DNA from: Deinandra increscens subsp. villosa
Taxonomy: Eukaryota; Streptophyta; Magnoliopsida; Asterales; Asteraceae
Direction: 5' to 3'
Assembly: GCA_039602395.1 (NCBI GenBank)
Contig: JBCNJP010000006.1
Location: 67,770,509-67,834,508, forward strand
Length of the DNA stretch: 64,000 nt
Of the stretch, positions 1 through 12,691 are shown one piece after another (within the stretch, counting starts at the first letter, position 1; each line of letters starts with the position of its first letter). The position numbers and the translations under genes were made by a program. The notes beneath the pieces were generated by a model. The model was given only the letters and a program-made list of their open reading frames with translations, did no database searches and was not told where the DNA came from.

Positions 1-211
1 TGTAGAAAATTAAATTAAAAAAAAAAAGACATAATCAGAAGATTAGGACTATTATTTTGTATTCATATTTGACATATTATTTACATAAATATCATAAATC
101 TTTGACAAAAAGTATTCCAAGTCAATCTACCCAACTATTTTGGCGAGTACTAAAAATTACCATTTTGCCACCTTGAATAACCACTGATCAATGTTCCCTT
201 TTTTGTGTTAG

Positions 212-1487
212 CAGCTTCTATACCGTCATCAAGTTATCGATTAGGAGTGAAGGCAGCAAATCTCCACGAGTTATTTCCCAATCACATAACAGAGGCGTTG
301 CAGCACTCTATCTCAGCATTTGACCAAGAGGTAATTCCTTTAACTATTAAATTTAACCGTAGATAGTGTTCTTATTTAACAGTTTGCATATCTTGTATTC
401 AGTTACCAGGATTTATCTCCAATGACGCCCTTCTACATGGAGTAGAGGTAATATTTTGTTCGCTTATTCTTTTCTTTAAAGTAAATGGGACCCACAAAGT
501 CGAATGTCTTTCAGCTTTGGGCACGGGCGGAACTAGAAAACTTTTTCAGGTGGTGCACAATTTTTTTTACAAAGTCACTATTTTTAAACTCTTTCAGTTT
601 TATATAAACATACATAAAAAAGTTGGTCCAGATCGGATTGGTCATATAAGACAAATACGACATAATAATAAAATAATTACCATTATTAGAATTTAATTAA
701 TATAGAAGAAATGAGGATGATTCAATATTTCAATAAAAAATATCACAGAAGAATCGAGGATGATCAACAATTTTTTTTTTCCGAATGGAGCATAAATGTT
801 TATGTATTGATAACTAATTTGTAAATTACATTTGGATTAGATTATTAGATACTTAGGTTTGGGCTATTACTTACTAATGTTTTAGTTTATTGGGTTTGGA
901 TGCTGCCAGGGCTATTAGTCAATCTTGATTTGAAATAAAAATATATAAAATGTAGCAAGCAAGGATTGAACCCGGGTCATTCAAGATAAAAGAACACACT
1001 AAACAAGATTCTGAAGAACCATTGGGACAAACATGTTAGATCTTATTTTATCCAGAATTTCTTTAATGACTTTCCATCACGGCATCACATACACAAATAC
1101 TTGAAAAACCGTACATATAATTTTCACTTCGCGTACGAGCTTGAGGGGTACACAGGGACCCCCTGGGCCCTAGATAATTTCGCCCCTGTCTTTAGGTACC
1201 GTTTATATACCATTATATGAACTTGTTGTCTACCGTTGTGATCTTTTCTCCAGACGAGAACTAGTTCTCCAGTCCAGATACCTAGAAATGCCAACACTTT
1301 TGAGAGCAAGTCGTTGGGAGGGTTGTATCCGGTGGGTGAAGGTGCAGGGTATGCAGGTGGGATTGTAAGTGCAGCGGTTGATGGCATGTATGCTGGTTTT
1401 GCTTTGGCAAAAAGACTTGGTCTCTACGACGATGATGTGGAATCTGTTTTTGGAAGGCCTCAGAGTTCTGGATTTGTGAAATACTAA
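212..1487 (+). CDS. PDE327: 3' end of PDE327-type FAD-dependent oxidoreductase (partial gene)
   Basis: Three terminal exons are readable: about 212-330 (start 212 or 215), 403-447 and 1254-1487, ending in TAA. Together they encode a C-terminus with SYRLGVKAANLHELFP, then LPGFISNDALLHGVE, then GLYPVGEGAGYAGGIVSAAV and a final SSGFVKY. The glycine-rich VGEGAGYAGGI segment is the C-terminal FAD-contacting motif of the plant FAD/NAD(P)-binding oxidoreductases related to Arabidopsis PDE327 (At4g30720), thought to act in plastids; loss gives pigment defects. Splice sites are GT-AG and phases agree. The final intron (448-1253) is about 800 bp and holds repeat debris. The 5' part lies outside the window, so integrity of the whole gene cannot be judged. 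The substrate of this family is not known to me. Confidence 0.85.
900..1010 (-). repeat. tRNA-like repeat remnant in the PDE327 last intron
   Basis: The minus strand around 960-985 reads GGGTTCAATCC, a good pol III B-box, inside an 800-bp intron otherwise made of AT-rich repeat debris. I see no clear A-box or poly(A) tail, so this is only a candidate SINE relic. Confidence 0.3.
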
Positions 1488-2817
1488 ACATACAGATAGC
1501 ATTTTTAGTGATGATAGTCTACAAATCTTTGATTCTTAGAAACATGTTCTCAATGTAATCTGACTCATTGTTTCTTTTTTATATAATGGTACCAATCTTT
1601 GAGTTAGTTGAGTGGAGCGAGTTCTATCCAAGTTGTTTTTTTTTTCAGTGAACTCACACGCTATAGTTTTTTTATTTAAAGTTACATATTTTTTATAATT
1701 TTTCGTCCTTTTTTTTCCAATTAACTCGCACACCTATAGTTTTCATTTAAATATACATAATTTCGTTAAGTTTTTCTTGTGACATTGTTGATCGTAAGTA
1801 AGTAAGATTAACAATACGATAATTAAATTATCATATTAACTGAAATCAGGTTCTAAACGTCTAAATATTCAATAACTAATTAGGCTATCATTTATAGATT
1901 AGATTTTTTTTATTAGTTTAGGTTTTAAAATTTAAAAGTTTTATTTAGTAAAAACTATATATATAATATATAACCTTTTTTAAAAAAAATATGGTCCTCA
2001 TAAAAATGAATGTTCTTGTTCCGTCGCACCTCTCGCACATGCTCAGCCCCCACTGATTTTCATATCATCAAATACCCACTGCACATATCATGAGAAATCA
2101 TAATAATTATGTCTGAACTAAGGACATGAGCCAGGGATATGGGTTGAAGCGCGACATCCCATGACAAATGCCCTTCTCTTTCCCGTGGGTCTAAAGATTT
2201 CAAAAGCCTCTCCAATACGGAAAATCTTACAAACCATAATTATCTCACAATATAGTTATTTAAGTGACCTAGCTTATCCCAAACTAATTAATTCCTATTT
2301 ACTCACCACCCAATTCTCATGTATCCTCATGTAATTGTAATTATTTTAAATGATTAAGATTTGGTAAAAGTAATTATTGTAAGCAATGCAAATTAATCAA
2401 TTACTTTTGTTTAGGTTGGGTGCATTTTAAACTAATGGTGAAAAAATAGTTAAAATTAATTATTATAAAGAATGCAAAAGTTGTTGGGATGACTTTAATT
2501 GCTTTTTAAATCATAATACAACTTATCATTTGAACGCAAAACGTGTTATATGTAATGATGAAGTAATATATTATCATGTTTTGGGTTTTTGATATTATAC
2601 TTATCTTCATAACTAAGTTACGGTTAACCTTTTTTTCTTGTTATGGTCAGCTAATTTTTGGTTATAATTAACTATAATCTTACATAAATAATGAAAAATA
2701 ATCATAAATATTGGATAAAATATGAAGATTTATAATTTTATTAACGTGACTCTTAAACATATTTTGAGAGTAGTTTATTCCTTAACTTATTCACAAATGG
2801 AGTTTATCCTCATGTAA
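1488..2817. other. Intergenic, AT-rich, no gene seen
   Basis: The 3' flank of the PDE327 gene. There are runs of T (1630-1700) and short AT repeats, but no open frame with codon structure and no recognisable element. Short frames here hit stops quickly and resemble nothing. Confidence 0.6.
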
Positions 2818-3161
2818 GTGGTACAACATACTCAACTTTTATGTTTTCATTGTACAAGACCTTCTGATTTATTGATCCAAACTATGGTGTGGTGCACTTG
2901 GAAAGCGAGAAGCCAATTAGTCTTCAATCAAGAAACGATTTGCAAGGCACGGGTTTTGGAAGAGATAAAAATACTAGGACATCTTTGGTTGACAAATAGA
3001 TCCCGACTACCTCTTTCCTTAGGAGGTTTTCGTTTAATGTATGATTTTTTGAAGCTCAATTTTTGGAGTTCTTGTTGTCTTTGTTTCTTTGGGTGTAAAC
3101 TTTTATCTACCGGCTTTAGTAGCTTGTTAATATATTTTCCCTTGGCTTCAAAAAAAAAAAA
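2818..3161 (+). mobile_element. LINE 3'-end fragment with poly(A) tail
   Basis: The frame contains WCTWKARSQLVFNQE followed by EEIKILGHLWLTNRSRL. This is the pattern at the far C-terminus of plant L1-type LINE reverse transcriptase ORFs (W-x-x-W-K-x-R-N-x-x-V-F, then E-I-K-x-x-x-F-x-W). After it comes an untranslated tail and a 12-A run at 3150-3161, as expected of a 5'-truncated LINE insertion. The open frame runs past the poly(A) to 3237 by chance. Confidence 0.7.
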
Positions 3162-3239
3162 GCGATGCAGATTTAAATCCCACAAAGTTAGTAATTGTTG
3201 GATTTTAATGTCGTGTTTACCCTTCATTTTTTTTTAAAT

Positions 3240-4668
3240 TTATTTTGATATTATTTATATGTCGGTTGACATTGTTATTAATAACCGATGTTCTCAATTT
3301 TGGTTATCCTTGTCTTTTAGAAAATACTAATACTTTCTCCAATGTAAGAATTCTAAAGGCACGGCGTGTGGTCACCACATGTTAGGAAAAACCGGTGTTA
3401 TATGGGTGTCACCTCATCCTCTTTCTTCACAATCACACCACTCATATGGGTAGTATTGAGTCTACTATATGAAAGTTATGTTACATGACTGTATCTATTA
3501 TACCACCAACTTATATGTTAAACTCGTTGCGATTTAAAAAAAGAACATCAGAGGTAACGCGGACACACAAAATGTAGAGTTGTATTGCTATAACGCTACA
3601 TAAAGAAACAGAAATATGAATAGTGAGTAACGACGTTAAAATTAGAAACAAAACTCTAAAAAAATATTATACTTAGTTTAAAAGTTTGTTACATTACCAA
3701 CATTATTACTAGATTTGTTTCGCTTAGATAAAAGAAATTTCGCTAAGCTAAAAGGCAAAAATAGAAAATAAAAGAAAAACACACTTACACTCTTGAAAGA
3801 CACTTGACACTTGAAAAAATGTTAATATAGTAATATTGAATACAGTGTGGGCGCTGAGCATGTATAAGAGTAGTGGCGAAATTTGAAAGAAAACCGCGAG
3901 GGGATGGGGTTAAAAAATTCTACCGAGGGGGCGATACTAAATACATATAAATATATTTATATAAAATCGCGAAAATATGTATTTCTGGCCGAAAATACCG
4001 GAGGGGCAGCCCTGTCCCTCCCCCCCCCCCCCCCCCCGGTCCTGACCCATCATTTTAGGGCTCATATTTTTTTGTAGTTTTTTATATTATATATATATAT
4101 GTGTGTGTGTGTGTATATTTCTTTTTGAAATTAAATACTAGATATTGATAGGCCCGGGCTAATAAAAAATGTTAGGAGATCTACACAATTGGTCAGTTAA
4201 CAACTTAGAATGTCATTTTAAAACTATAATTTTCTTATGTTTATTGCTATAACTTATTTTTTTGCCTTTTTTAAAAACTTTTTAAAATTTGCAATTTTTT
4301 TCCGTATAGTAACAATTTTTTGCTCAAACATGGCCCATAAAATCTCAGCACAATCGGCCCTGATTGAATAAGTTTTGGGTCCAACACTTCATTTACCTTA
4401 CTCTATACTTATAAAATATGCTACAAGGTTTTACAATAAGTTTGAAAAAAATGTATATATGTGATAATGTTAATTTATTTCTACAATTATATTTACTTCT
4501 TTGAAACCTTTTTCAGTATTTATTGTTTTCTTTTCCACCGAAAATTGTTATATCCCAATTCCAAATCCACAAGTTTAATTAAAATTATAATAAGCACGAA
4601 CCATGTTACAAGGAACATCACAAATAGGAAAGTATATTTAAACAATCCCCACCTTTTCTATTTATACT
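3240..4668. other. Intergenic repeat debris with poly(C) and AT/GT microsatellites
   Basis: No gene is seen. A homopolymer of about 18 C sits near 4020-4037 and an (AT)n(GT)n microsatellite at about 4084-4115. The stretch at 3360-3470 (CACCACATG, CTCATATGGGTAG) resembles the AT-rich non-autonomous DNA element debris seen again at 21210-21400. Confidence 0.5.
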
Positions 4669-4677
4669 TTAATTATA

Positions 4678-5086
4678 GAGTAAACTTCGTTTTTAGTCCC
4701 TAACGTTTGCACATTTTAACAATTTTAGTCCCAACTTTTTAAAAATCCCGATTTAGTGTCTCATATTTCATTTTATTTTTCAATTTTGGTCTCAACGTTA
4801 ACAGTTGTTTAAAGAGCCGTTAGACTGGCCTCGTGTGGTCCCCACATGATGTGTACTTTTGTCATTTCCGTTTGTTTTAACTCATACTCTAAAACAAACG
4901 GAAATGACAAAAGTACACCTTATGTGGGGACGACACGAGGGCATTCTAACGGCTCTTTAAACAAATGTCAACATTGAGACCAAAATTGAAAAAAAAAATC
5001 TGAGACACTAAATCGGGATTTTTAAAAAGTTGGGACTAAAATTGTTAAAATGTGTAAACGTTGGGGACTAAAAACGAAGTTTACTC
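4678..5086. mobile_element. Foldback MULE-type MITE with 9-bp target duplication
   Basis: The element is almost entirely one inverted repeat. The left arm 4678-4878 and the right arm 4891-5086 are near-perfect reverse complements around a 12-nt loop (4879-4890). Ends are GAGTAAACTTCG and CGAAGTTTACTC. It is flanked by a perfect 9-bp direct repeat TTAATTATA (4669-4677 and 5087-5095). A 9-bp duplication with long terminal inverted repeats is the signature of Mutator-like elements. It carries no coding capacity; the short frame crossing its right end is an artefact. Confidence 0.88.
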
Positions 5087-5095
5087 TTAATTATA

Positions 5096-5690
5096 AGTAC
5101 AATTATATATCTTATTTGGTTTTGCTCGACATCAATCAAACTAGAAATAGTAATGAATGTTTCTTTCGTTCGATACACATAACTAACAGTGGTTTTTTTC
5201 GTCTGTCAACCAAATCTTCACATTTTCTATACTCGTTGTTTATTTTGTGGCAACTAAAATGTCAGATTTTTAATGAAATCGTCGTTAAAGAAAAAAACTA
5301 AAATGTCTGGATTAGTGTTCTCGAAAGTGAAATAAGACAAATATGGTATTGGATTCCCATCAAGGCACTTCATGTGTGTTAACAAAATATGGAGGTATAC
5401 GAAAAAAGTTTATATGTAAGATCTTGCAATGTAGTGTTTTTAAATTGTAAGGTGTGTGAGCACATGATGTAGGCAGTTTATTTGTATATTGTGTTACTAA
5501 AGGTGAGACATTGGATCTTGTGGTTTATATTTTATTTTTGTTGTATAAGAAAATAGATTGATAATATTTAATAAAACAAGGTGGATGGTAAAAATTGTCT
5601 TTAAAAAGTTGAGAAAGTGAGATAATAAATTTACCAAGATCATTTTGTAGTCGAGCCATCTAGTAGTGTGTCCTAGGCCCAGGTCTATCC
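5096..5690. other. Intergenic, no gene seen
   Basis: AT-rich sequence between the MULE-MITE and the Gypsy relic. Open frames on both strands are short, biased to Ile, Phe and Lys, and resemble no family I know. Confidence 0.5.
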
Positions 5691-5699
5691 GACTGTCCA

Positions 5700-7490
5700 T
5701 GACAACCCGATTCTACTTTGGCGTCATTTGCACGGTACTGCTTCAACAATCATGATGAGTGAATCCCAACATGATCCGAAAGGCTTGCAAGATGATTTCT
5801 CAACCCATAGGGACAACAACGTCTCAGATGGTCCTTCGACAATCCAAAACTCCAACACCCCGAATCTCACCCTGAGCTCGTAGGAAAAAAATTCCTACAG
5901 CTCCGACAGATGCTATGTAACCATGTGCAAGCCAAGAAGTTGAAAGGGGATGTCTCCAACTGTCCTACAAGGACGAAGGTCCAATCATCAACGACACACC
6001 ACTGTCCCTTGATGGTACAGCCTCGGGCTCCAGCCTTTCAACACCTCAATGACAGCACACGTGTCTCTACCAGTACTACCCACATAACACCGCTGGCCAA
6101 TACAGCTTCGAGGTTAACACCGTCTAAGTCGATAACCAACACCTCCAGCACAAGCGTCCCTAGTGCACCACAGATACCGGGTAGGGGTCCCCGACCAAGT
6201 TCTTCGTTAATTCTGGTCACACCAGCTGCGAAAACACCAGTAACTGAAATACATGATACCGGGGTAGACGATATATCTATACCCTACGTACCCGAGGAGG
6301 AAAGCAGGTTCACAATAAAGATCGAAAACTTCAAATGCCCACCGAAAACGAAGTTACCTTCAACTATGAAAACTTACGATGGCAGCTCAGACCCCAAAGA
6401 CCACCTTCACTCGTTCAAATTAGCAACAAGGATAGAACAGTGGCCCCTACCGGTATGGTGTAAAATGTTCGTGCAAACTCTGTTCGCCCCCGCCCTGCTA
6501 TGGTTCAATGTCATGCTAGACAGATTCATTGATAGTTACATTCAACTGAAACAACTCTTCTCATAACATTTCGGCCAAAAGAATAAATGCACAAAAGACC
6601 CGATCGAATTGCATAACATCATGCAAGGCGACCAAGAGTCCCTCAGAACATTCCTGGAACGATACAAGACCGAATCACTAACGATCGGTCATGCTGATGA
6701 AAGATAAAAGATTTCCAGATTTATACACGAGATCCGAACGAGGCAGCTCATAATGAAAATGAGTGCCCGAGTGCCTCATACAATACAAGAAGCGTTCGAC
6801 CGGACTAAGGGCGTTCATTTGTGGCGAATAGGCTTCACAACTACGAGATAAAAACAACTCAAGCATAGTCCAAACAACACGATATCAGCCTTGGCAACAT
6901 GGCTCGAACAGGAAGGGGAGGGACGACCGAAGGCAGTCAGGATTCACCCCATACGATTGGCCCATCCATTCGGGAACCGGGGAAACAATGACAGAAAATA
7001 CGATTTCCTAAGTCTGGCAAAAACACCGAGGGAAATCCTGCAAACCGAAGATGCAAGCATGCAGTTCAACAAGCTTCGAATGATGGGCCCAAACACGGCC
7101 ACCCAAAACATGGGAAAAGCCTACAAATTTCACTTAGACAGAGGTCATGACACATATGAATGCCATCAACTCAAAAAAGAAATCGCACAGGTGGTCAAGA
7201 CTGACCAACTAGCCAATCTACTCAAAGAGATAAAGGAACAAAAGCAGAAAAATTATAAGAAGTTTGATCACCCAGTAATTAATATGACCCACGGTTCGGA
7301 GAAAAAGAAACCCAAACTCCGGCGGAGCCATGGGCCAACCGGGCGATCCATTTCCCATCACTTGATTAGGTGACAACGAGTCTCAGTCCCATAGTCATCA
7401 TGACAGAGCTCAAAGGGTATCACATATACGATATACCAAACATAGACTGGGCAGCACCTCGGACGTTATAGTAATGCAATGTTTTGTATG
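5700..7490 (+). mobile_element. Gypsy (Tat/Athila-like) gag relic
   Basis: The frame from 5910 has a Pro/Thr/Ser-rich start and then MKTYDGSSDPKDHLHSFKLA and WCKMFVQTLFAPALLWFN, the gag core of plant Tat/Athila-type Ty3-gypsy elements. Two in-frame stops break it (TAA at 6564-6566 and near 6705). The same frame continues between them with IELHNIMQGDQESLRTFLER, typical of the same gag. A later frame (6891-7373) carries a degenerate zinc knuckle, FHLDRGHDTYECHQLKKEI, with the first cysteine lost. No protease, RT or integrase follows and no LTR is visible, so it is a truncated, dead fragment. Coordinates of the outer limits are approximate. Confidence 0.82.
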
Positions 7491-9300
7491 TCCGGATTAT
7501 CCAATGAGCATGTAGAACTTGCAAATCTAGTTTTATATAGATCTAAGTTTAATTCTAAACACATATTTTAGGTGTAATAATACTTTTGATATATTATATG
7601 TCACGCATAAATCAAAACATTAGTTTCACTTTTAATCCCATCAAAAATCATAATCAATGATGACCATAATTCGCAATAATTAATCTTAGGATTAAAGTGG
7701 GCGTCACGGTGGCGCCAAAACATTCTTCCCCAAGTCTCAACTAACGTCCCTCTGTTCAAATTCTCGATTTCAACTCTTCAAAACTTCAGATTTCATAAAT
7801 TCTCGCCGGATACCCCTCAAATCAAATATCCGATCGGTCTCCGTTCATCAGCAAAACTGATATCTGATCAGAATTCAGATGATCTCTTCTCCGTTAGGTC
7901 TGCGATATAATCCAATTTTTTTGCGTAAATAGTTTGTAATTTCAAATCGCTATTATATTAGGGTTAATTATACTGTTCATTTGTGAGCTAATGAAAAGAA
8001 GTTATTGATTTGTTTTCCTTCTGTTGATAAATCTGTCCTAATTAATTACGAATCGAGGTTTCACCGCTTAATTTGCCTGGTTTTTAATAGTTTTCTATTC
8101 TAGGGTTTCTGCTGTTTTTAAGATGCAGAAAAGGACTACAGATCCACTTTCGGTGAAGATCTTATTTCGCTTATGATATTTTTATAATAATAATAATAAT
8201 AATTTTGAAGAATAATGTATTTACTCCGATTTCTGAGAATTTGTCTACTGTTCCGGAAATCAGGGACAATGATCTGCAAAATACAGACATTACATCATGT
8301 ATTGTTCATGAAATATGCTACTAGTACTATATATAAAACCAAAACATTATTTATTATATCAGGTTTTTGCATAGATCTTCGTTCCTCAGGTCTTGAATTT
8401 CTCAAATTCTTCATGGATTGAATGATTTATGATCAATTGATTGTTTTGTTCTCCTCTTTATGATGCTAGAATTTTCATCCATTGATTACTTGGTTAGTGA
8501 ATCAAAAACTTAGATGTAATATAGGAATATTTTTTCGAGCCGGTTCAATGAATTAATATTTGCGACATTATTCTGACCTTGTTTGTATGCATTATAAATA
8601 TATGTTTCTAGCCGATTCAATGAATTAATGGAGATGGACAATGATCTTGTTCTGCACATGGCCTTCCATGTTTGTTTCCATAATTCTTATGATTATATAC
8701 ATTATTATCTTCAATTAGCTGACTTAGTTGCCTTAATTTAATTCATGTATTTGTCTGTTTCTGTACGGTTAAACTTTGACTAGAATAATGTAAAAACAGA
8801 CTTCAATTTAAAATCTAAAATGTTATATAAAGAGATTCCTAGTGTCCTAATGGTCTTAAAACTCAACATTTTATTGGTATCAGTTTCTTGTTCATTAAAT
8901 ATGCCTTCAAAATATGTTGTGTGATTACCCCACCATAACTGGCTCACCATTACTCTAGCATGAATCCTGTGAAGGAGACTGCAGGTTGAAACATTTTCTA
9001 TTTATATGTTATCTTGTAGCTGTTTTCATTCCATTTTCATCTGAATATATTGAATTTTGAAAAAGGGGATGATATAGTGATCATTGAAATTCAGTTGTGA
9101 GCTGTAAGTGTGGTCTCTTTAAACTTATGTATTCCCTGAGATTTTTCTTGATAATATTCTAAAGAGAACTGATTACTTTAGATTGTTGCAAGTTTCAAGG
9201 GAATTCTTATTTGTAGATCTGGGTGTGCCTGTAAAGATTATGCTTTTGATCAGCTTTATACTTTTTTGGTCATAATGTATCTTTATCTATTTGTAACAGT
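7491..9300 (+). other. 5' leader and long 5'-UTR intron region of the QWRF gene
   Basis: A CT-rich, UTR-like stretch begins near 7730 (CCCCAAGTCTCAACTAACG) and runs to about 7900. AT-rich, intron-like sequence follows up to a good acceptor, TTTGTAACAG at about 9290-9299. No protein-coding frame is supported here; the 68-residue frame at 8215 looks random. I read this as transcription start, first non-coding exon and a 1.3-kb 5'-UTR intron. That is inference from base composition and splice-site strength. Confidence 0.45.
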
Positions 9301-9397
9301 ATCAAGATTTATCACAGAGGAAGCATATAGCATCATCTTTACAACCAACTGATCCTTAAATACGCGATTTTTAAAGACTTGGATATGTATTGATCAT

Positions 9398-9436
9398 ATG
9401 AACCAAGAGCATCAATGTGGCCAAATTCAAATATAG
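9398..9436 (+). promoter_or_regulatory. Upstream ORF overlapping the QWRF start codon
   Basis: An ATG at 9398 opens a 12-codon frame, MNQEHQCGQIQI, that ends at TAG 9434-9436. It overlaps the main ATG (9415) in another frame, so ribosomes starting here cannot reach the main start except by leaky scanning. It could lower translation of the main protein; this is inference. Confidence 0.5.
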
Positions 9437-11564
9437 TGGTTGTAAGTGAATCAAATCAAAAGAAAGAGAAAAATGTCGGTTCTAGGTACAAATCACCCAC
9501 ACCAAGGCGTTGTGCTTCACCAAGCACACCAAGAACTTTTACGAAAACACCCCTACCCGTTTCAACGAGACCGGTATCCACAGAAAGAAGACGGCCCGTC
9601 ACACCACAATCACCATCACGCCCATCCACCCCGGTCCAGGACACATCGGTTAATATGGAACTGGCGGTCCGGAAAGCAGCAGTTGGTGGTAAATTACCAG
9701 AAACCTTATGGCCATCACGAACGCGTAGTCTAAGCGTTTCTTTCCAGTCTGATGCATTTTCTCTCAGTAAAAAAGAGAAACCGCCACCTCAGGCTGTTTC
9801 TGACCGGACCCTGAAATCGTCATCAAATGTATCACAAAAACGAATTGCAACACCTGAGAGAAAAAGGAGTCCACTTAAGGGGAAAAACACCATTGTCCAG
9901 TCTGAAAATCGGTGGCCTAGTACAACAAGTTCTAAAGTTTTGATCAAAGATGTTGACCTTCCTGATAAGCCTATGAAAACTTTTATTTCACCAAATAGAA
10001 ATGCTAGAATACACTTGGAAAAATCTGCAAGTGTTCCTGTGAGTGTGACATTAGAACATGAAAATCTTAGTTCTTTAAACTTATCAGCAAGATCTCAATC
10101 TTTGCCAGCTACTGGAGCCCGGCCGCCTTCACCCTGTAAGCCATCTTTTTTGGGCTCAAAGTCAGGGCCCATAAGTCCGTCTCCTTCTAGACGGGCTAGC
10201 CCTTCTCGTATAAGGCCATCAAGTCCATTGAGACAACCCTGCAACTCAAACAGAGTTTCTGTTCTTACATTTGTTGCTGATATTAAAAAGGGAAAAAAAG
10301 TGGCTGATCAGATTGAAGATGCTCATTATTTACGGCTACTTTATAACAGGCAAATTCAGTGGCGTTATGTAAATGCCCGCGCAGAAGCTGCCTACAAGTC
10401 TCAAAAAATAACTGCTAAGGTTTGTTTTTTCTTTAATCTGAATGGAGCATATTGAAATTATAAGTAGATTTTTGTGTGATTGATTACATTAACTAATAAA
10501 CACATTATATTTCATAATACAGAAATCTCTATATAACGTGTGTAGAAGTACCTCAGAACTCCACGATTCGATAGCTGCAAAGAAGACCGAGCTCAATCAA
10601 TTGAGACTGAAGTTAAAGCTTTACTCGGGTTTAAACCAACAGGTAATAATTTTGTTCTGATGATTTTAATCTTGTTATTACTATTCTCTTGGCTAAAATA
10701 TTTTATTGTGATATCTCTGGGTCAGATGGCCTACCTTAATGAATGGGCTAATATAGAAAAAGAACATAATCTTGCTTTATCTGGTGCTATTGAAGATCTA
10801 AAGTCAAGCACTCTCAGACTTCCTGTAACAGGAGGTGCAAAGGTATGTGCTTTCTTGAAAAAATGTTCACATATGTTATAAATTTTATAAATTAACAGTT
10901 GGATTTTATAAAATTTCAGGTAGATAATCAAACTGTGAAGTCGTCTCTTCGGTCAGCACTCGAAGTAATGCTAACAATGGGGTCCACTATGCAGTCTACT
11001 CTATCAATGGTATAAAGTTTGTATGTGAATTTTGTTAATTGATAATATGAAATAGCATAAAAGAACCATAGAAATAACTTAACTTGTTATCTAAGTGGTA
11101 GTCCTAAATCATAATATTAATTACCAATTCCTAAACTTTTATACAGTTGGAGGGAAGCCATTGCTTGGCATCTGAACTTGCTACTGTAGTGGCACAAGAA
11201 AGAGCTCTTCTTGATGAATGTGAAGTTCTCTTGATTTCTGCTTCTTCTTTACAGGTAAAAGGATTTCAGTGTATTAATATGGTTATAAATACGATAAATA
11301 CCATAAAAAACCAACATACTTTCTTATTTGAATAGAAAAATCTCTCATTGTAAAAATTACAAGAAAAAGTCCCGTGCTTGTGAAAAAAGATGAAAATTAC
11401 TGACTCTTAATCGGTCAAAAATTGATAAAATAACATTTCAAGTGTATAAAAACGCTCATATATATAATGTTTGATTTTTTTTCTTTGATGTGGGTTATCT
11501 GCAGGTAAAGGAGTACAGCCTTAGGACACATCTAGTAGAAATGAAACAAGACTTACATGCCTAA
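9415..11564 (+). CDS. QWRF motif (DUF566) microtubule-associated protein, QWRY variant
   Basis: Six exons join in frame: 9415-10419, 10523-10642, 10726-10842, 10920-11009, 11147-11254 and 11505-11564, every one ending on a codon boundary, giving 499 residues. The N-terminal 300 residues are Ser/Pro/Arg/Lys-rich and basic (SPTPRRCASPSTPRT, SPSPSRRASPSRIRPSSPLR), like the microtubule-binding part of the family. Residues 315-318 are QWRY where the family name-giving motif is QWRF, inside LLYNRQIQWRYVNARAEAA. The C-terminus is helical (LNQLRLKLKLYSGLNQQ, EWANIEKEHNLALSGAIEDL). Relatives include augmin subunit 8/EDE1 and SCO3, which organise cortical and mitotic microtubules. The protein is shorter than the roughly 600 residues usual for Arabidopsis QWRF2 or EDE1. 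The start chosen is the first ATG in the long frame. Confidence 0.9.
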
Positions 11565-12430
11565 CTTACTCGAGTCTTGGAGCAACCAGTAACGTTATTT
11601 CTTAGAACCCGAGATTAAGTTTTTATCATCTTGTGTGTGAAGAAATGAATCAACACACGTTATGGTACAAGACATGATGAGTGTATAGTTTTCCGAAGAA
11701 GCGAAGAATGGTAATTTAACCATCAATGTCGCGATTTAGACTAATAAAGAGTGTAGATAGTAGGTGACCGAAATGATACAATACACATTTGTCATAGATT
11801 TATTTGGTTGTAATTATATATAAACAAAGAAATTAGATATTATTGTTTATTTGTAGGGTTTTTTGGGAGTTAATAATACTTGACTAAACAAAAAAAAACG
11901 AATGATATTATAATTAGTTTAATATATAAACACGTTTAAAGTTAAAATAACAATGACAAGAATAGAAATTAAAAAGTTAAACCAACCGAAATAAAGTTGT
12001 TTGCATCTACCTACCCAACTCTTACCATTATCATTCTGCATAACCTTTTTTTAATCACTGTGACAACACATAATATGTGTAGTTATTGTTTGTTGTATAG
12101 TCAATAATAAATTTCAAGTTCTATAAATATATAAATTTAAATTTATTTGAGGAATCCAATTTTTTAGTTTGACTTGTTTTTTTATTGTTCAAGAATTCTA
12201 ACTCTTCACAAATTAAATTCAAACAAAACAAATATAAAGTAATGAATAAGAGTACAAGACAACAATTAAGAATCAAATACTGAAATACATAACAAGAATT
12301 CAAGAAATCATGTCTAACCTGCAAAAGTTGTTATTAGTATGTATATTTATGTTAGACTAGTCATTAGTATTAATGTATAGGGTGCGTTCTGTAAATTGTA
12401 TTGTTATATATAGGGTCTTGTATCTACCGA

Positions 12431-12473
<43 letters not shown>

Positions 12474-12540
12474 GATTTTGGAATTTAAAAAAAAATACTT
12501 AGGTTTATTATATATCTTTAGTTGTGAATCAGGAGAGGAA
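11565..12540. other. Intergenic spacer with (AT)n microsatellite
   Basis: This is the 3' flank of the QWRF gene and then AT-rich spacer. A long (TA)n run lies at about 12430-12470. No gene is seen; the minus frame at 12121-12324 looks random. Confidence 0.6.
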
Positions 12541-12580
12541 TTTTTAGGAGTTTATGGCGGTTTGTGAGTCTATATAATTA
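12541..12580 (+). promoter_or_regulatory. Promoter block of the first F-box gene (TATA box)
   Basis: TATATAAT at about 12570-12578 lies some 115 nt before the ATG. The block TTTAGGAG-TTTATGGCGG-TGAGTCTATATA is matched by TTTAGGG-TTTAATGGCGG-TAAGTCTATAAATA upstream of the second F-box gene. Conservation in a tandem duplicate pair supports a core promoter here. Confidence 0.6.
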
Positions 12581-12691
12581 ACATGCCCACCTCGACACCT
12601 TTCATTCTGTGAACCAGATTTCGAATCCTTCATCAACCGACGTTTGTTTGCCTACGTTTTCTGAGAATCAATCAATCATATATAATATATA

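Noticed and set aside
5050..5301. 83-residue frame
   Set aside because: It starts inside the MULE-MITE hairpin and runs into AT-rich flank.
8215..8421. 68-residue plus-strand frame
   Set aside because: It lies in the inferred 5'-UTR intron of the QWRF gene and has no coding character.
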